A program made the position numbers and the translations under genes. 64,000 bases of DNA, taken from positions 44,323,372 through 44,387,371 of the forward strand of contig CM026398.1 of assembly GCA_014843695.1 (NCBI GenBank). The letters run 5' to 3'. The stretch is from Archivesica marissinica. Taxonomy: Eukaryota; Mollusca; Bivalvia; Venerida; Vesicomyidae. The notes beneath the pieces were generated by a model, which made no database searches, was not told the origin of the DNA, and was given only the letters and a program-made list of their open reading frames with translations. How positions within the stretch are numbered: position 1 is the first letter of the stretch; each line of letters begins with the position of its first letter. Positions 23,012 through 34,889 of this stretch are shown here, in pieces.

Positions 23012-26000
23012 ATTGATGGTACATTATAAGGCATGAATATGTCAGTGATACTTAATTGATGGTACATTGTAATGTATATGTCAGTGAAACTTAATTGATT
23101 GTACATTGTAGGGCATGTATATGTCAGTGATACTTAATTGATTGTACATTATAGGGCATGAATATGTCAGTGATACTTAATTGATTGTACATTATAGGGC
23201 GTATATATGTCAGTGATACTTAATTGATTGTACATTGTAGGGCATGTATATGTCAGTGATACTTAATTGATTGTACATTATAAGGCATGTATATGTCAGT
23301 GATACTTAATTGATGGTACATTATAGGGCGTGTATATGTCAGTGATACTTAATTGATGGTACATTATAGGGCGTGTATATGTCAGTGATACTTAATTGAT
23401 TGTACATTATAGGGCATGTATATGTCAGTGATACTCAATTGATTGTACATTGTAGGGCAGAATATGTCGGTGATACTTAATTGATTGTACATTGTAGAGC
23501 ATGTATATGTCAGTGATACTTAATTGATTGTACATTATAGGGCGTATATATGTCAGCGATACTTAATTGATTGTACATTATAAGGCATGTATATGTCAGT
23601 GATACTTAATTGATGGTACATTATAGGGCGTGTATATGTCAGTGATACTTAATTGATTGTACATTGTAGGGCATGTATATGTCAGTGATACTTAATTGAT
23701 TGTACATTATAGGGCATGTATATGTCAGTGATACTTAATTGATTGTACATTGTAGGGCATGTATATGTCAGTGATACTTAATTGATTGTACATTATAGGG
23801 CGTATATATGTCAGTGATACTTAATTGATGGTACATTATAGGGCATGTATATGTCAGTGATACTTAATTGATTGTACATTGTAGGGCATGTATATGTCAG
23901 TGATACTTAATTGATTGTACATTATAGGGCGTGTATATGTCAGTGATACTTAATTGATTGTACATTGTAGGGCATGTATATGTCAGTGATACTTAATTGA
24001 TTGTACATTATAGGGCGTGTATATATCAGTGATACTTAATTGATTGTACATTGTAGGGCATGTATATGTCAGTGATACTTAATTGATTGTACATTGTAGG
24101 GTATGTATATGTCAGTGATACTTAATTGATTGTACATTATAGGGCGTATATATGTCAGCGATACTTAATTGATTGTACATTATAAGGCATGTATATGTCA
24201 GTGATACTTAATTGATGGTACATTATAGGGCGTGTATATGTCAGTGATACTTAATTGATTGTACATTGTAGGGCATGTATATGTCAGTGATACTTAATTG
24301 ATTGTACATTATAGGGCATGTATATGTCAGTGATACTTAATTGATTGTACATTGTAGGGCATGTATATGTCAGTGATACTTAATTGATTGTACATTATAG
24401 GGCGTATATATGTCAGTGATACTTAATTGATGGTACATTATAGGGCATGTATATGTCAGTGATACTTAATTGATTGTACATTGTAGGGCATGTATATGTC
24501 AGTGATACTTAATTGATTGTACATTATAGGGCGTGTATATGTCAGTGATACTTAATTGATTGTACATTGTAGGGCATGTATATGTCAGTGATACTTAATT
24601 GATTGTACATTATAGGGCGTGTATATATCAGTGATACTTAATTGATTGTACATTGTAGGGCATGTATATGTCAGTGATACTTAATTGATTGTACATTGTA
24701 GGGTATGTATATGTCAGTGATACTAAATTGATTGTACATTGTAGGGCGTGTATATGTCAGTGATACTCAATTGATTGTACATTGTAGGGCATAATATGTC
24801 AGTGATACTTAATTGATTGTACATTGTAGGGCGTGTATATGTCAGTGATACTTAATTGATTGTACATTATAGGGCGTGTATATGTCAGTGATACTTAATT
24901 GATTGTACATCATAAGGCATGTATATGTCAGTGATACTTAATTGATGGTACATTGTAGGGCATGTATATGTCAGTGATACTTAATTGATTGTACATTGTA
25001 GGGCATGTATATGTCAGTGATACTTAATTGATGGTACATTGTAGGGCATGTATATGTCAGTGATACTTAATTGATTGTACATTGTAGGGCATGTATATGT
25101 CAGTGATACTTAATTGATTGTACATTGTAGGGCATGTATATGTCAGTGATACTTAATTGATTGTACATTGTAGGGCATGTATATGTCAGTGATACTTAAT
25201 TGATTGTACATTGTAGGGCATGTATATGTCAGTGATACTTAATTGATTGTACATTGTAGGGCATGTATATGTCAGTGATACTTAATTGATTGTACATTGT
25301 AGGGCATGTATATGTCAGTGATACTTAATTGATTGTACATTGTAGGGCATGTATATGTCAGTGATACTTAATTGATTGTACATTGTAGGGCATGTATATG
25401 TCAGTGATACTTAATTGATTGTACATTGTAGGGCATGTATATGTCAGTGATACTTAATTGATGGTACATTGTAGGGCATGTATATGTCAGTGATACTTAA
25501 TTGATTGTACAGTGTAGGGCATGTATATGTCAGTGATACTTAATTGATTGTACATTGTAGGGCATGTATATGTCAGTGATACTTAAATGATTGTACATTG
25601 TAGGGCGTGTATATGTCAGTGATACTTAATTGATTGTGCATTGTAGGGCATGTATATGTCAGTGATACTTAATTGATTGTACATTGTAGGGCATGTATAT
25701 GTCAGTGATACTTAATTGATTGTACATTGTAGGGCGTGTATATGTCAGTGATACTTAATTGATTGTACATTGTAGGGCATGTATATGTCAGTGATACTTA
25801 ATTGATTGTACATTATAGGGCGTGTATATGTCAGTGATACTTAATTGATGGTACATTGTAGGGCGTGTATATGTCAGTGATACTTAATTGATTGTACATT
25901 GTAGGGCATGTATATGTCAGTGATACTTAATTGATTGTACATTATAGGGCGTGTATATGTCAGTGATACTTAATTGATGGTACATTGTAGGGCGTGTATA

Positions 26001-26338
26001 TGTCAGTGATACTTAATTGATTGTACATTGTAGGGCATGTATATGTCAGTGATACTTAATTGATTGTACATTATAGGGCGTGTATATGTCAGTGATACTT
26101 AATTGATGGTACATTGTAGGGCGTGTATATGTCAGTGATACTTAATTGATTGTACATTGTAGGGCATGTATATGTCAGTGATACTTAATTGATTGTACAT
26201 TATAGGGCGTGTATATGTCAGTGATACTTAATTGATGGTACATTGTAGGGCGTGTATATGTCAGTGATACTTAATTGATTGTACATTGTAGGGCATGTAT
26301 ATGTCAGTGATACTTAATTGATTGTACATTGTAGGGCA
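23012..26338 (+). repeat. Intron 6 minisatellite, 43-bp unit carrying a 3' splice site, about 77 copies
   Basis: Unit GTACATTGTAGGGCATGTAT followed by ATGTCAGTGATACTTAATTG and ATT. The last unit supplies the acceptor AG and first four bases of exon 7. Every unit thus holds a TACTTAAT branch-like site about 20 nt before TACATTGTAG or TACATTATAG. Higher-order structure is visible: a block of 602 bp (14 units) is repeated from about 23541 and 24143, and a 129-bp trimer repeats between about 25820 and 26260. Confidence 0.97.
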
Positions 26339-26451
26339 CATCAAATATGATCACTTCCATCCACATAGAGAATGTCGACCAATACGAACAATTGCCGTCG
26401 CAAATCATGGAAGAACTCGTCAGTAAATACAGAATACCAGATAATAAACGG
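26335..26451 (+). CDS. huwe1: HUWE1 coding exon 7 (residues 215-253), acceptor inside a minisatellite
   Basis: Reads GTSNMITSIHIENVDQYEQL and ends NKR before donor GTAAAT; phase 0. Its acceptor TACATTGTAG|GGCA is the last unit of the 43-bp array, so the AG and the first four exon bases belong to the repeat. There is no pyrimidine tract; a TACTTAAT branch-like site lies just upstream. The upstream units repeat the same acceptor. Confidence 0.93.
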
Positions 26452-26884
26452 GTAAATCACACTGCCATATTATCCAGTATGTGATATAGTTGTATTAAAC
26501 CACCATGGCCGACTTCAGATTTAATAATGATCAATCGGTTACACATTTAACTGACCACACAATGCACTAGTTGCATCCCTTGCTAAAGTGTCTATTGGAA
26601 GAGTTATGTCTCCTATTTTAAATTTCGACATTTTCATAAAATGGAAAAAAGTGCAAAGCATAGAAACATTTCAAGGTCGAATGGTCTCAAACATTTAAAC
26701 ATCCATTGATGAATAGGAATTCTCTGTTGTTTTTGAAACATTAATTTTAGAATATTGTCAGAAAAAGATTTATTACTGGTTGAATGTTCGCATTTTGTAC
26801 AAAAACAAAAGAGGACTGTCCACGAACAAAGAACATATTGTGAAAAACTGCATGATACAATTTCAACTTATATTTCTGGCTGTC

Positions 26885-27090
26885 CAATTCTCTTCTCACC
26901 AAGGCAACCCAGGTTCGATCCTTGGACCTGGAAGTATGCGAGATGGTCCGGTGGTTGCCAGATCGGACAGGTGGGTTTTATCTGGGTACTCCGGTTTCCT
27001 CCCACACAAATGACCACATATACGCTTTCTTCCGCATCAAAGAGAGTGATTAATATAAGTTGTTGAAACTTAAATAAATAACGTTTAAAC
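26885..27090 (+). repeat. SINE family S2, plus strand
   Basis: tRNA-like head with GGTTCGATCCTTGGACC, core CGGTTTCCTCCCACACA, tail GAGTGATTAATATAAGTTGT and an A-rich end. Lies in intron 7 just before exon 8. Confidence 0.8.
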
Positions 27091-27269
27091 AAACGTATAT
27101 TTCAGACAAATTTTAAATAAAGCCATTTTGAATATTTGATTTCCCATCATGCCATTTTCATTGTATTTTAACCTGTAGTAAGACCGACTACCAATAAAAA
27201 CAACTGTTGGGTTGGCAGTTGTTGCGACTGTCGGATAGATAAATGAAGACTTTGTTATATTCTTTTCAG

Positions 27270-27369
27270 ACACTGTTATATACACACATCAGACTTGCAC
27301 ACCTGTTTACAAAGCACGAGTGTAGAATACAGTGTGTACAGGCTCGGTTACAGTCCATAGCTATCCTAG
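27270..27369 (+). CDS. huwe1: HUWE1 coding exon 8 (residues 254-287)
   Basis: Acceptor TTCTTTTCAG, donor GTATGT, ends one base into a codon. Reads [17 protein letters not shown] and [11 protein letters not shown], aligning to LLFTHIRLAH and VQARL of human HUWE1. Confidence 0.96.
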
Positions 27370-27509
27370 GTATGTAATGCATTTATCCAGCGAGATCATT
27401 TGAGGCAGGGGAGGAATCTATCATCATTATCACCAGGATCAGGAAAACACATTCATTATTGCTTTAAACTTTGTCTCTGTCTGAATTTTTGTCTGCACCA
27501 CTTCTGTGG

Positions 27510-27695
27510 CTAATTGAGTTCGAGCCCCGCTGGAGCCGTTACGATTGTGCCCTTAGGCAAGGCATTTAAATTCCACATTGCCTCTTCTCTCTCCCTCGTG
27601 GCGATGGATTCCATCAGGAATGAGGTCTCGAGAGTGATTTATATAAGTTGAAATAACTTGTTTCGCAATCGAGCTAAAAATAAATTTGTATAAAC
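27510..27695 (+). repeat. SINE family S4, head truncated
   Basis: Contains GAGTTCGAGCCCCGCTGGAG, the GGCGATGGATTCCATCAGGA body and the AAATAAATTTGTATAAACT tail. The A-box part is missing. Confidence 0.78.
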
Positions 27696-27704
27696 TAATT
27701 GAAA

Positions 27705-27875
27705 AAAAACTGGAGACAATTTGAAAATCTTGGAGCCAAAAACTAAATGCCATATAGTTCACATATAAGTATTTGAAGCCATGTATTTGCCAAATATTTT
27801 CGCCAATTCACAAAATTTAGTGCCAGTATTTGTTTTTTGGCAACATTGGCAACCAACAGCGAGAACCCGATTGCA
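27705..27875. repeat. Fragment related to the 57.3-58.4 kb element
   Basis: Contains AAAATCTTGGAGCCAAAAAC and GGCAACCAACAGCGAGAACC, resembling the inverse of 57349-57460. Intron 8. Confidence 0.45.
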
Positions 27876-28160
27876 CAGCTGATGTTTTGTGCATTAATCA
27901 TTAAATGTAATGTTTAAGGATTATAGTAGTTTATGCACATATGTGGATGTCTTTTATTGAGTGTTGGCAGCATTGTTAATGTCATGGTTTAGCAATCACA
28001 AACATCACTTCTAAGGGTTTGAGTCGACTACTGTAATGCGGGAAGCCCATTCTGATTCCGTTCATCTAATGCTGTTATATGATATGTAAAATGTTCATTT
28101 CTTGATTACATGTAACGCTACTGAAATAAATAATGTTTAAACTAATCTAGTCCGGGCCAA

Positions 28161-28430
28161 GGTCCATCTCTGTGGTGGAGTGGTTACGGTCGCTGACTTG
28201 CATAGCCACTGTAACCTATCATCAGTGATGGTCACGGGTTCGAGCCCTGCTCAGGCCGTGTCTCATTTATATGAAAAAGTTGGCAGTTTCTTACGGAGGT
28301 TGCTGCACCCAAGTACTGGTTAACCGCTGGCCCGCCTGCTCAGGAAAGGTGTTGTTAGGTAATCTGCCCGCCGGCGATATAGCCCGAAATGGTGCTGATG
28401 CAGGCGTAAAACCCGAAATATAACATAATA
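28161..28430 (+). repeat. SINE family S1 with 13-bp target duplication
   Basis: A full S1 copy of 270 bp with GGTTCGAGCCCTGCTC. Flanked by TAGTCCGGGCCAA at 28148-28160 and 28431-28443. In intron 8. Confidence 0.88.
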
Positions 28431-28706
28431 TAGTCCGGGCCAATACCTGTGTCTGAAACGATGCTCGAGGGAAGACGCGGAAGTCTTCCTCCACCTAGTA
28501 ATGTGGGAAAGACTCTATATAGCCCTATCTGTTGGCGGAAAGTTAATGCCAAACAAACAATGCTTTACGAGGACACAGATGAAGTTATACTTACAAAGTG
28601 TTTCTTACAGCCCAACATTTACACGATTAACACAGGATTATTATTCAAATTAGATTGTTGTTGTTTTGGTAGTGCATATTAAGCAAAAAATATTGAATGA
28701 TTTCAG

Positions 28707-28807
28707 TATATTCCAATGCAATGCAAGAGAACATCAATTCACTTCTGTACCCGGGGTTTATAGAGGAGCTGGTGGACATAGTGGAACTGAAGAACAACAA
28801 CTTGGTA
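28707..28807 (+). CDS. huwe1: HUWE1 coding exon 9 (residues 287-320)
   Basis: Acceptor ATGATTTCAG, donor GTAAGT. Reads YSNAMQENINSLLYPGFIEE then LVDIVELKNNNLV; aligns to the YSNALQE and IEELVDV blocks. Confidence 0.96.
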
Positions 28808-28972
28808 GTAAGTCAACCAACATTGTAGCAATTGTTGATAATAACTAACTGCTACACAGAAATACCGCAGCATTTTCCATTGAAAATATAAATACATAGA
28901 GCAGATTATTTGATACACACAAACATTGCACAAACTAGAAACAATATGAAGATTGTACATACATTGAACACT

Positions 28973-29224
28973 ACATTCCGCCTCTGTGTTCGAGTGGTTA
29001 CGGTCTGGTTACAGTCGCCGAGTTGTATACCACTGTAACCTATCCCGCTAATGTCATGTCTCATTTATATGAAAAAGTTGATTTTTTTACGGAGGTTGGT
29101 GCACCAAATACTGGTTAACCGCTCGAGCCTGCCCAGGAAAGGTGTTACATAAACTGCCGGCCGGCCATATAGCCCGAAATGGTGCTGATGCAGGCGTAAA
29201 ACCTGATTAAAAAACAAACAAACA
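28973..29224 (+). repeat. SINE family S1 with internal change
   Basis: S1 copy starting CCGCCTCTGTGTTCGAGTGG, with a small internal duplication (GTTACGGTCTGGTTACAGTC) and loss of the B box. Flanked by TGAACACT at 28965-28972 and 29225-29232. Intron 9. Confidence 0.8.
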
Positions 29225-29520
29225 TGAACACTGCATGCTTGAATCATGTGACATTATATTAAACATCAGGGTGTCCATGAGAAATTTCAAACAAGATCTA
29301 TTTCCAACCCAGAGTTTAAGCTTATATGGTCATTGGAAAATGTTGATGATAAAAGTATCATGAATTAATTTATGTCATCGAATCAAAATTTGCAATACAA
29401 GTTTTTGTGGAATGCTGTAACTAATGTTAAAGTTTTTGGACCTATCTATCTGTTTCAACATATATCCATGCTTTGTGTGCCTTATAGATGTGTTGCCTAC
29501 ACACATTGTGTAGGTTGTAA

Positions 29521-30065
29521 TTCTGTGTGTGTGTGTTTTACGTTTATTTATCGTCGCTACCGGTTGCCCATATGAGCGATGCCTCCTGAAGAGATTAGTC
29601 ATTGTTAGATTTATGGAGGATAGTGCAATGATAGACAGAGACCCATTCCAGAGTCTCCTGGTTCTTTTATATGCCTGGTGTACAGCATCGACACAAGACC
29701 TTGGTTTAAAGTCTCACCTGGAAGTCGTGATAGCACAGTGGATGCGCGTTCGCTTCAGGTGCGAACGGTCTGGAATTCGAGCCCCGCTGGAGCCGTTACG
29801 ATTGTGCCCTTAGGCAAGGCATTTAAATTCCACGTTGCCTCTTCTCTCTCCCTCATGGCGATGGATTCCATCAGGAATGAGGCCTCGAGAGTGATTAATA
29901 TAAGTTGTAAGAACTTGTTTCGCAATCGAGCTAAAATAAATTTGTATCACAAACAAAAGTCTCACCTGAAAGACTGTTAATTTTATTAGGGTCAGACAGG
30001 GGATCGAACCTGCGATCCCTGGATTAACAGTCCAGCATGTTACCACTGGACTACAGATCCGTCTA
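29521..30065 (-). repeat. SINE family S5, split by an S4 SINE
   Basis: Minus-strand S5: tail TTTATTTATCGTCGCTACCG at left, head near 30000-30060 with ATCGAACCTGCGATCCCTGG and CAGTCCAGCATGTTACCACT. Its head looks like an Asn-type tRNA (GTT anticodon position), but it is joined to SINE body. Interrupted by 29721-29955. Confidence 0.82.
29721..29955 (+). repeat. SINE family S4 with 13-bp target duplication
   Basis: A complete S4 copy starting GAAGTCGTGATAGCACAGTG. Flanked by AAAGTCTCACCTG at 29708-29720 and 29956-29968. It sits inside an S5 SINE. Confidence 0.9.
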
Positions 30066-30119
30066 TTCTGTGTGCTTGTGTACTCCAGTGTTTATTAAGT
30101 AGGTTGTAATTCTGTGTGC

Positions 30120-30310
30120 TTTTATACAGTCAACCCTGTGTTAGTGGTCACCTCGATTAAGCAGCCAACCTGTATTAATCGGCCAGTTTCCAGATTCCCA
30201 ATATGTTTGTTTTATTTTATACATTTGATCTCTATTAAGCAGCCACCTGTGCTAATCAGCCTCTTTCTGTGCTTCCCTTTGCTGGCTGCTTCAGACAGGT
30301 TTGACCGTAC
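30120..30310. repeat. Dispersed repeat with GTCACCT-CTATTAAGCAGCC blocks
   Basis: Contains several loosely spaced GGTCACC and ATTAAGCAGCCA motifs. Related sequence occurs at 32127-32270 and as a regular 34-bp array at 63711-64000. Confidence 0.6.
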
Positions 30311-30366
30311 TCCAGTGTTTAGACATTGTCTATTCTTGCATTATAATGTTATTAATAACCTTGCAG

Positions 30367-30428
30367 GAAATAAAGAGTGCCGCCTTAAGAACCTTGACGT
30401 CCATAATACATCTAGAAAGAAACCCCAA
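30367..30428 (+). CDS. huwe1: HUWE1 coding exon 10 (residues 321-341)
   Basis: Short 62-nt exon. Acceptor CCTTGCAG, donor GTAAGT, ends two bases into a lysine codon. Reads EIKSAALRTLTSIIHLERNP, nearly identical to human. Confidence 0.96.
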
Positions 30429-30616
30429 GTAAGTTTGGTTGTTGTGTGCTTGTCACCACTGTATATAGTTGGGTGTTGAAAAACAAGGAAGTGTCACATT
30501 ATTTAATGTTGCATGCGATCACCAAAACCAGATTAATAACGTGCCAAGGAGCTGCTTTAGTTACGTAGAGTAATGATATATGCTTGCACAGATATAGTGA
30601 GAATACAGAGCATCAG

Positions 30617-30808
30617 CAGACCGTGTCTCATTTATATGAAAAAGTTGGCAGTTTCTTACGGAGGTTGGTGCACCCAAGTACTGGTTAACCGCTTGAGCCT
30701 GCCCAGCAAAGGTGTTGTTAGGTAAACTGCCCTGCCGGCGATATAGCCCAAAATGGTGCTGATGCATGCGTAAAACCCGAAATATAACAATATAATATAA
30801 CAATATAA
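30617..30808 (+). repeat. SINE family S1, 5'-truncated insertion
   Basis: Begins directly in the body (CAGACCGTGTCTCATTTATA), so the tRNA head is absent, yet it has a target duplication CAGAGCATCAG at 30606-30616 and 30809-30819. That shows truncation during insertion. Confidence 0.85.
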
Positions 30809-30879
30809 CAGAGCATCAGTATTACAGTTACACATTGATATTACTACAAGAAATATGTCTACTTGTCCAATGTTACGGT

Positions 30880-31160
30880 CATTGACTTGTACATCACTGT
30901 AACCTATCATCATTGATGGTCACAGGTTCGAGCCCTGTTCGGGCCTTGTCTGATTTATATGAAAAAGTTGGCAGTTTCTTACAGAGGTTGGTGCACCCAA
31001 GTACTGGTTAACCGCTGGAGCCTGCCCAGGAAAGGTGTTGTTAGGTAAACTGCCCGCCTGCGATATAGCCCAAAATGGTGCTGATGCAGGCGTAAAACCC
31101 GAAATATAACAAATGTAACATATAAAATGGTGCTACTGAAGGCACAAAACCCAAACAAAC
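30880..31160 (+). repeat. SINE family S1, second copy in intron 10
   Basis: Head partly missing but with GGTTCGAGCCCTGTTC, body and AAATATAACA tail, followed by a CAAACAAACA-rich end. It lies about 70 bp after the truncated copy. Confidence 0.78.
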
Positions 31161-31357
31161 AAACAGATGATGACCCAGGAGATAGGTTTTCAACACAAGC
31201 TGGCTACGTTCTTGACAACTGGTCGATCAGCTACTAACAGTAATAACAAGTGTTTGTTCAGCTATTGTGTATTGGTCAAAACAGTAGCCATTGCGCAAGT
31301 GTGAAAACACCAATTTAGTCAATTGCTGTTAGACAGTCAAAACACAATCGTTTTGTC

Positions 31358-31890
31358 CGTTATTGTGTGACAGTAGTAAGACCAGCTGTGGAGGTTATTG
31401 TGTGACAGTAGTAAGACCAGCTGTGGAGGTTATTGTGTGACAGTAGTAAGACCAGCTGTGGAGGTTATTGTGTGACAGTAGTAAGACCAGCTGTGGAAGT
31501 TATTGTGTGACAGTAGTAAGACTAGCTGTGGAAGTTATTGTGTGACAGTAGTAAGACCAGCTGTGGAAGTTATTGTGCGACAGTAGTAAGACTAGCTGTG
31601 GAAGTTATTGTGTGACAGTAGTAAGACCAGCTGTGGAAGTTATTGTGTGACAGTAGTAAGACCAGCTGTGGAGGTTATTGTGTGACAGTAGTAAGACCAG
31701 CTGTGGAGGTTATTGTGTGACAGTAGTAAGACCAGCTGTGGAGGTTATTGTGTGACAGTAGTAAGACCAGCTGTGGAGGTTATTGTGTGACAGTAGTAAG
31801 ACCAGCTGTGGAGGTTATTGTGTGACAGTAGTAAGACCAGCTGTGGAGGTTATTGTGTGACAGTAGTAAGACCAGCTGTGGGGGTTGTGT
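31358..31890. repeat. Intron 10 minisatellite, 35-bp unit, about 15 copies
   Basis: Unit GTTATTGTGTGACAGTAGTA followed by AGACCAGCTGTGGAG. Each unit holds a donor-like AGTAGTAAGA. About 540 bp before exon 11. Confidence 0.95.
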
Positions 31891-32126
31891 GCGGCAGTCA
31901 ATCATCAGACCTGTTTCTGTCCCACGTCAATTACTGCTGCTACAGATTTTTGTACACGCGCACTCGTGTGTGCGATATCACACATCAGCTGATGCACAGG
32001 CGGAGCTGATGCGATTCAGAACTTGGACATGCCATTGCTATCTATCTACTACAACCAGCTAATATTTGCATACATGTAATGTCCCTTTAAAGTATCTTAA
32101 TTGAGAATTATTAGGAAAGGTCCTAT

Positions 32127-32270
32127 GTTGAATATACAATCAAAACTGTGTTAACAGTCACCTATTAAGAAGCCAACCTCTATTAAGCATCCAATATCAA
32201 GATTCCCAAAATGGTTTCCATGAAACGCCTATCCTCTTTCAAACAGCCACCTCTTCCATGCCACCTGTAT
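32127..32270. repeat. Dispersed repeat related to 30120-30310
   Basis: Has GTTAACAGTCACCTATTAAG and AGCCAACCTCTATTAAGC blocks. Short and diverged. Confidence 0.5.
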
Positions 32271-32426
32271 CTAATGTTGTTAAAACTTGTGACCCAAACC
32301 ATTTGTATTTTAATGCTATGTATTGTATCTTTATGTGTCTTGACATATTTACTATTGATTTGCAATAACATATGATTAAACTATAAACCTGTGTACATAC
32401 TCTAGTAAAGAAACTTGTTATTACAG

Positions 32427-32515
32427 ATTGACCAATATTATCGATGCTACTGGCGCTTCCTCTTACCATGGGTTTTTGCCGGGTCTTGTTAGAAACTGTA
32501 TACAACATATGACAG
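32427..32515 (+). CDS. huwe1: HUWE1 coding exon 11 (residues 341-371)
   Basis: Acceptor TTATTACAG, donor GTAGGT. Reads [20 protein letters not shown] then VRNCIQHMT. Aligns to the SYHGFLP-LVRNCIQ motif near the end of the DUF908 region. Confidence 0.96.
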
Positions 32516-32639
32516 GTAGGTTAAACTTTTACTGTTATTAGATACAGTTGTTACTTACATGTTTCAGTCATTTGCCATGAGCGAAACATTGCTTCCAGAT
32601 TCAGCCACAGTAACTTTTGTGTTGTGCTTCATTTTTATG

Positions 32640-32885
32640 CCTATGTGGCCTAGTCTTAAAGACTTTGACCACGAAGCACTTACCCCTCACTGCTGAGGTT
32701 CGAATCCCATTGGGGATGTCGATTTCCTCCAAGTGAGGAAGCAATCCATCTGGCTTGCGGAAGGTCGGTGGTTGTATCCTTGTGACTGTCCATGCTCAGA
32801 GGGGCACCAGTAATAACGTTGACGTCTCTATGACCTAAGCTGTTTGTGCGACTTTTTAAACCCCAAAATAAATAAAAATCAAATT
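32640..32885 (+). repeat. SINE family S3
   Basis: B-box-like GGTTCGAATCCCATTGGGG, then CTGGCTTGCGGAAGGTCGG and a tail ending CCCCAAAATAAATAAA. In intron 11. Confidence 0.68.
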
Positions 32886-32936
32886 TTTGAATATTAAATT
32901 TATAGCCTTGTCAGAATCCTGCCAGAAATGTGGTCT

Positions 32937-33832
32937 ACGTTTTCAGATTGTTACTGGTGGATTTGTCAAGTGAGACAGACCCGATGTTTTCAGATTGTTA
33001 CTGGTGGATTTGTCAAGTGAGACAGACCCGATGTTTTCAGATTGTTACTGGTGGATTTGTCAAATGAGACAGACCCGATGTTTTCAGATTGTTACTTGTG
33101 GATTTGTCAAGTGAGACAGACCCGATGTTTTCGGATTGTTGCTGGTGGATTTGTCAAGTGAGACACACCCGATGTTTTCAGATTGTTACTTGTGGATTTG
33201 TCAAGTGAGACAGACCCGATGTTTTCAGATTGTTACTTGTGGATTTGTCAAGTGAGACGGACCCGATGTTTTCGGATTGTTGCTGGTGGATTTGTCAAGT
33301 GAGACAGACCCGATGTTTTCAGATTGTTACTTGTGGATTTGTCAAGTGAGACGGACCCGATGTTTTCAGATTGTTACTTGTGGATTTGTCAAGTGAGACA
33401 GACCCGATGTTTTCAGATTGTTGCTGGTGGATTTGTCAAGTGAGACAGACCCGATGTTTTCAGATTGTTACTTGTGGATTTGTCAAGTGAGACAGACCCG
33501 ATGTTTTCAGATTGTTACTGGTGGATTTGTCAAGTGAGACAGACCCGATGTTTTCAGATTGTTACTGGTGGATTTGTCAAGTGAGACAGACCCGATGTTT
33601 TCAGATTGTTACTGGTGGATTTGTCAAGTGAGACAGACCCGATGTTTTCAGATTGTTACTTGTGGATTTGTCAAGTGAGACAGACTCGATGTTTTCAGAT
33701 TGTTGCTGGTGGATTTGTCAAGTGAGACAGACCCGATGTTTTCAGATTGTTACTTGTGGATTTGTCAAGTGAGACAGACCCGATGTTTTCAGATTGTTAC
33801 TTGTGGATTTGTCAAGTGAGACAGACCCGATT
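32937..33832 (+). repeat. Intron 11 minisatellite, 47-bp unit, about 19 copies
   Basis: Unit GTTTTCAGATTGTTACTGGT followed by GGATTTGTCAAGTGAGACAG and ACCCGAT, with TACTTG and TGCTGG variants. Each unit contains an acceptor-like GTTTTCAG and, 23 nt later, a donor-like CAA|GTGAGA. It ends 173 bp before exon 12. Confidence 0.96.
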
Positions 33833-34005
33833 TGAGTTTTATGGGTTATTTGAACGATCTTAAATTTTGAGCAAGACCTTGTATATGTTAAGCTTCTCCC
33901 TATTTTGCAGGTCTAGCTTGAGCCCCCGTCTGTGTACATGCCATAGTTTGATGTTGGTAATCTCCATCAAACATAAACATGTAATCTAGAAACATTTATT
34001 TTCAG

Positions 34006-34086
34006 ATGCAGAAATGAAGGCGTTTCCTCAGCCATACGCAACTGCCTTGTTTTCATTCCTCTATCACTTAGCAAGCTACGAGAATG
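34006..34086 (+). CDS. huwe1: HUWE1 coding exon 12 (residues 371-398)
   Basis: Acceptor TTTATTTTCAG, donor GTGAGT. Reads AEMKAFPQPYATALFSFLYH then LASYEN, aligning to ATALFSFLYHLASY of human HUWE1. Confidence 0.96.
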
Positions 34087-34140
34087 GTGAGTATATTGCA
34101 ACACAAACATCATACCCACAGCAATGCTCATGCATTGTAT

Positions 34141-34260
34141 TAACCCTATGCACGCTAGCGGCAGATAAACTTTTGCAGACAGCATAGAGCCAAATCAGAT
34201 GGCACATAACGTTCCTTGTGTAACGAGGTCAATGAAATCTCGGAAAGAGGCTCGCCCACC
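34141..34260. mobile_element. Partial TTAA-type MITE
   Basis: Starts TTAACCCTATGCACGCTAGC and GGCAGATAAAC, matching the left end of the element at 36969-37206. A clear right end was not found nearby. Confidence 0.55.
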
Positions 34261-34889
34261 GTGCCACCATGCAAACATTTCCATGTTTATCAATGCTTTA
34301 TTAAGCTTTTTCATTGTTCAAACTTATTATGACGTGGATGAATATAATAAGGAAACATTGTTTTAAACTCTGAATATTTTTTTGTATTTTTATTTTACAT
34401 CGGTACCGTACATTTTACGTTTCAACCGACACGGAAGTAAGACAAAAACTTGTAAATATGGAGGACGCCATTTTGGCCACTGGAATTACCATGTGATTCA
34501 ATATTTTATTGTCTTTATTTAGAAGAGTATTTCCGTTTGCACACGGACCATATTTATAGAAAAATGGACGCCGGACACAATAGGCAGGTTTTTAACAGCC
34601 TCCGATGAGCCATATTTTCACAGCGTTTGGGCGGAAATAGGTCAATTTTCAACAGTACAACAAAAACAGCATTTCGGACCACAATGGGCAAACACATGGG
34701 TTTAATTGAACCCTTGTGGCCCACAATTTGTCCTTTTCGGATGCATGTCTATTGCCTCAAAATGCCTCCAGCACGATATGTGACCTGACCCTCTCCCGGC
34801 AATGCGAACATCGAACTTCCGGTTATTCTACAACAACAACAAATTTGTACTTTCACTTTCAAAACAGTTAAACGTTAATAAAGTACCGT

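Noticed and set aside
23012..26338. CRISPR-like regular array
   Set aside because: Units are contiguous with no unique spacers, and the genome is eukaryotic.
26755..27066. 103-codon and 77-codon ORFs
   Set aside because: They cover the S2 SINE at 26885-27090 and intron sequence before exon 8.
29980..30062. tRNA-Asn-like gene on the minus strand
   Set aside because: Matches the head of SINE family S5, with copies at 4755-5048; joined to SINE body without a tRNA end.
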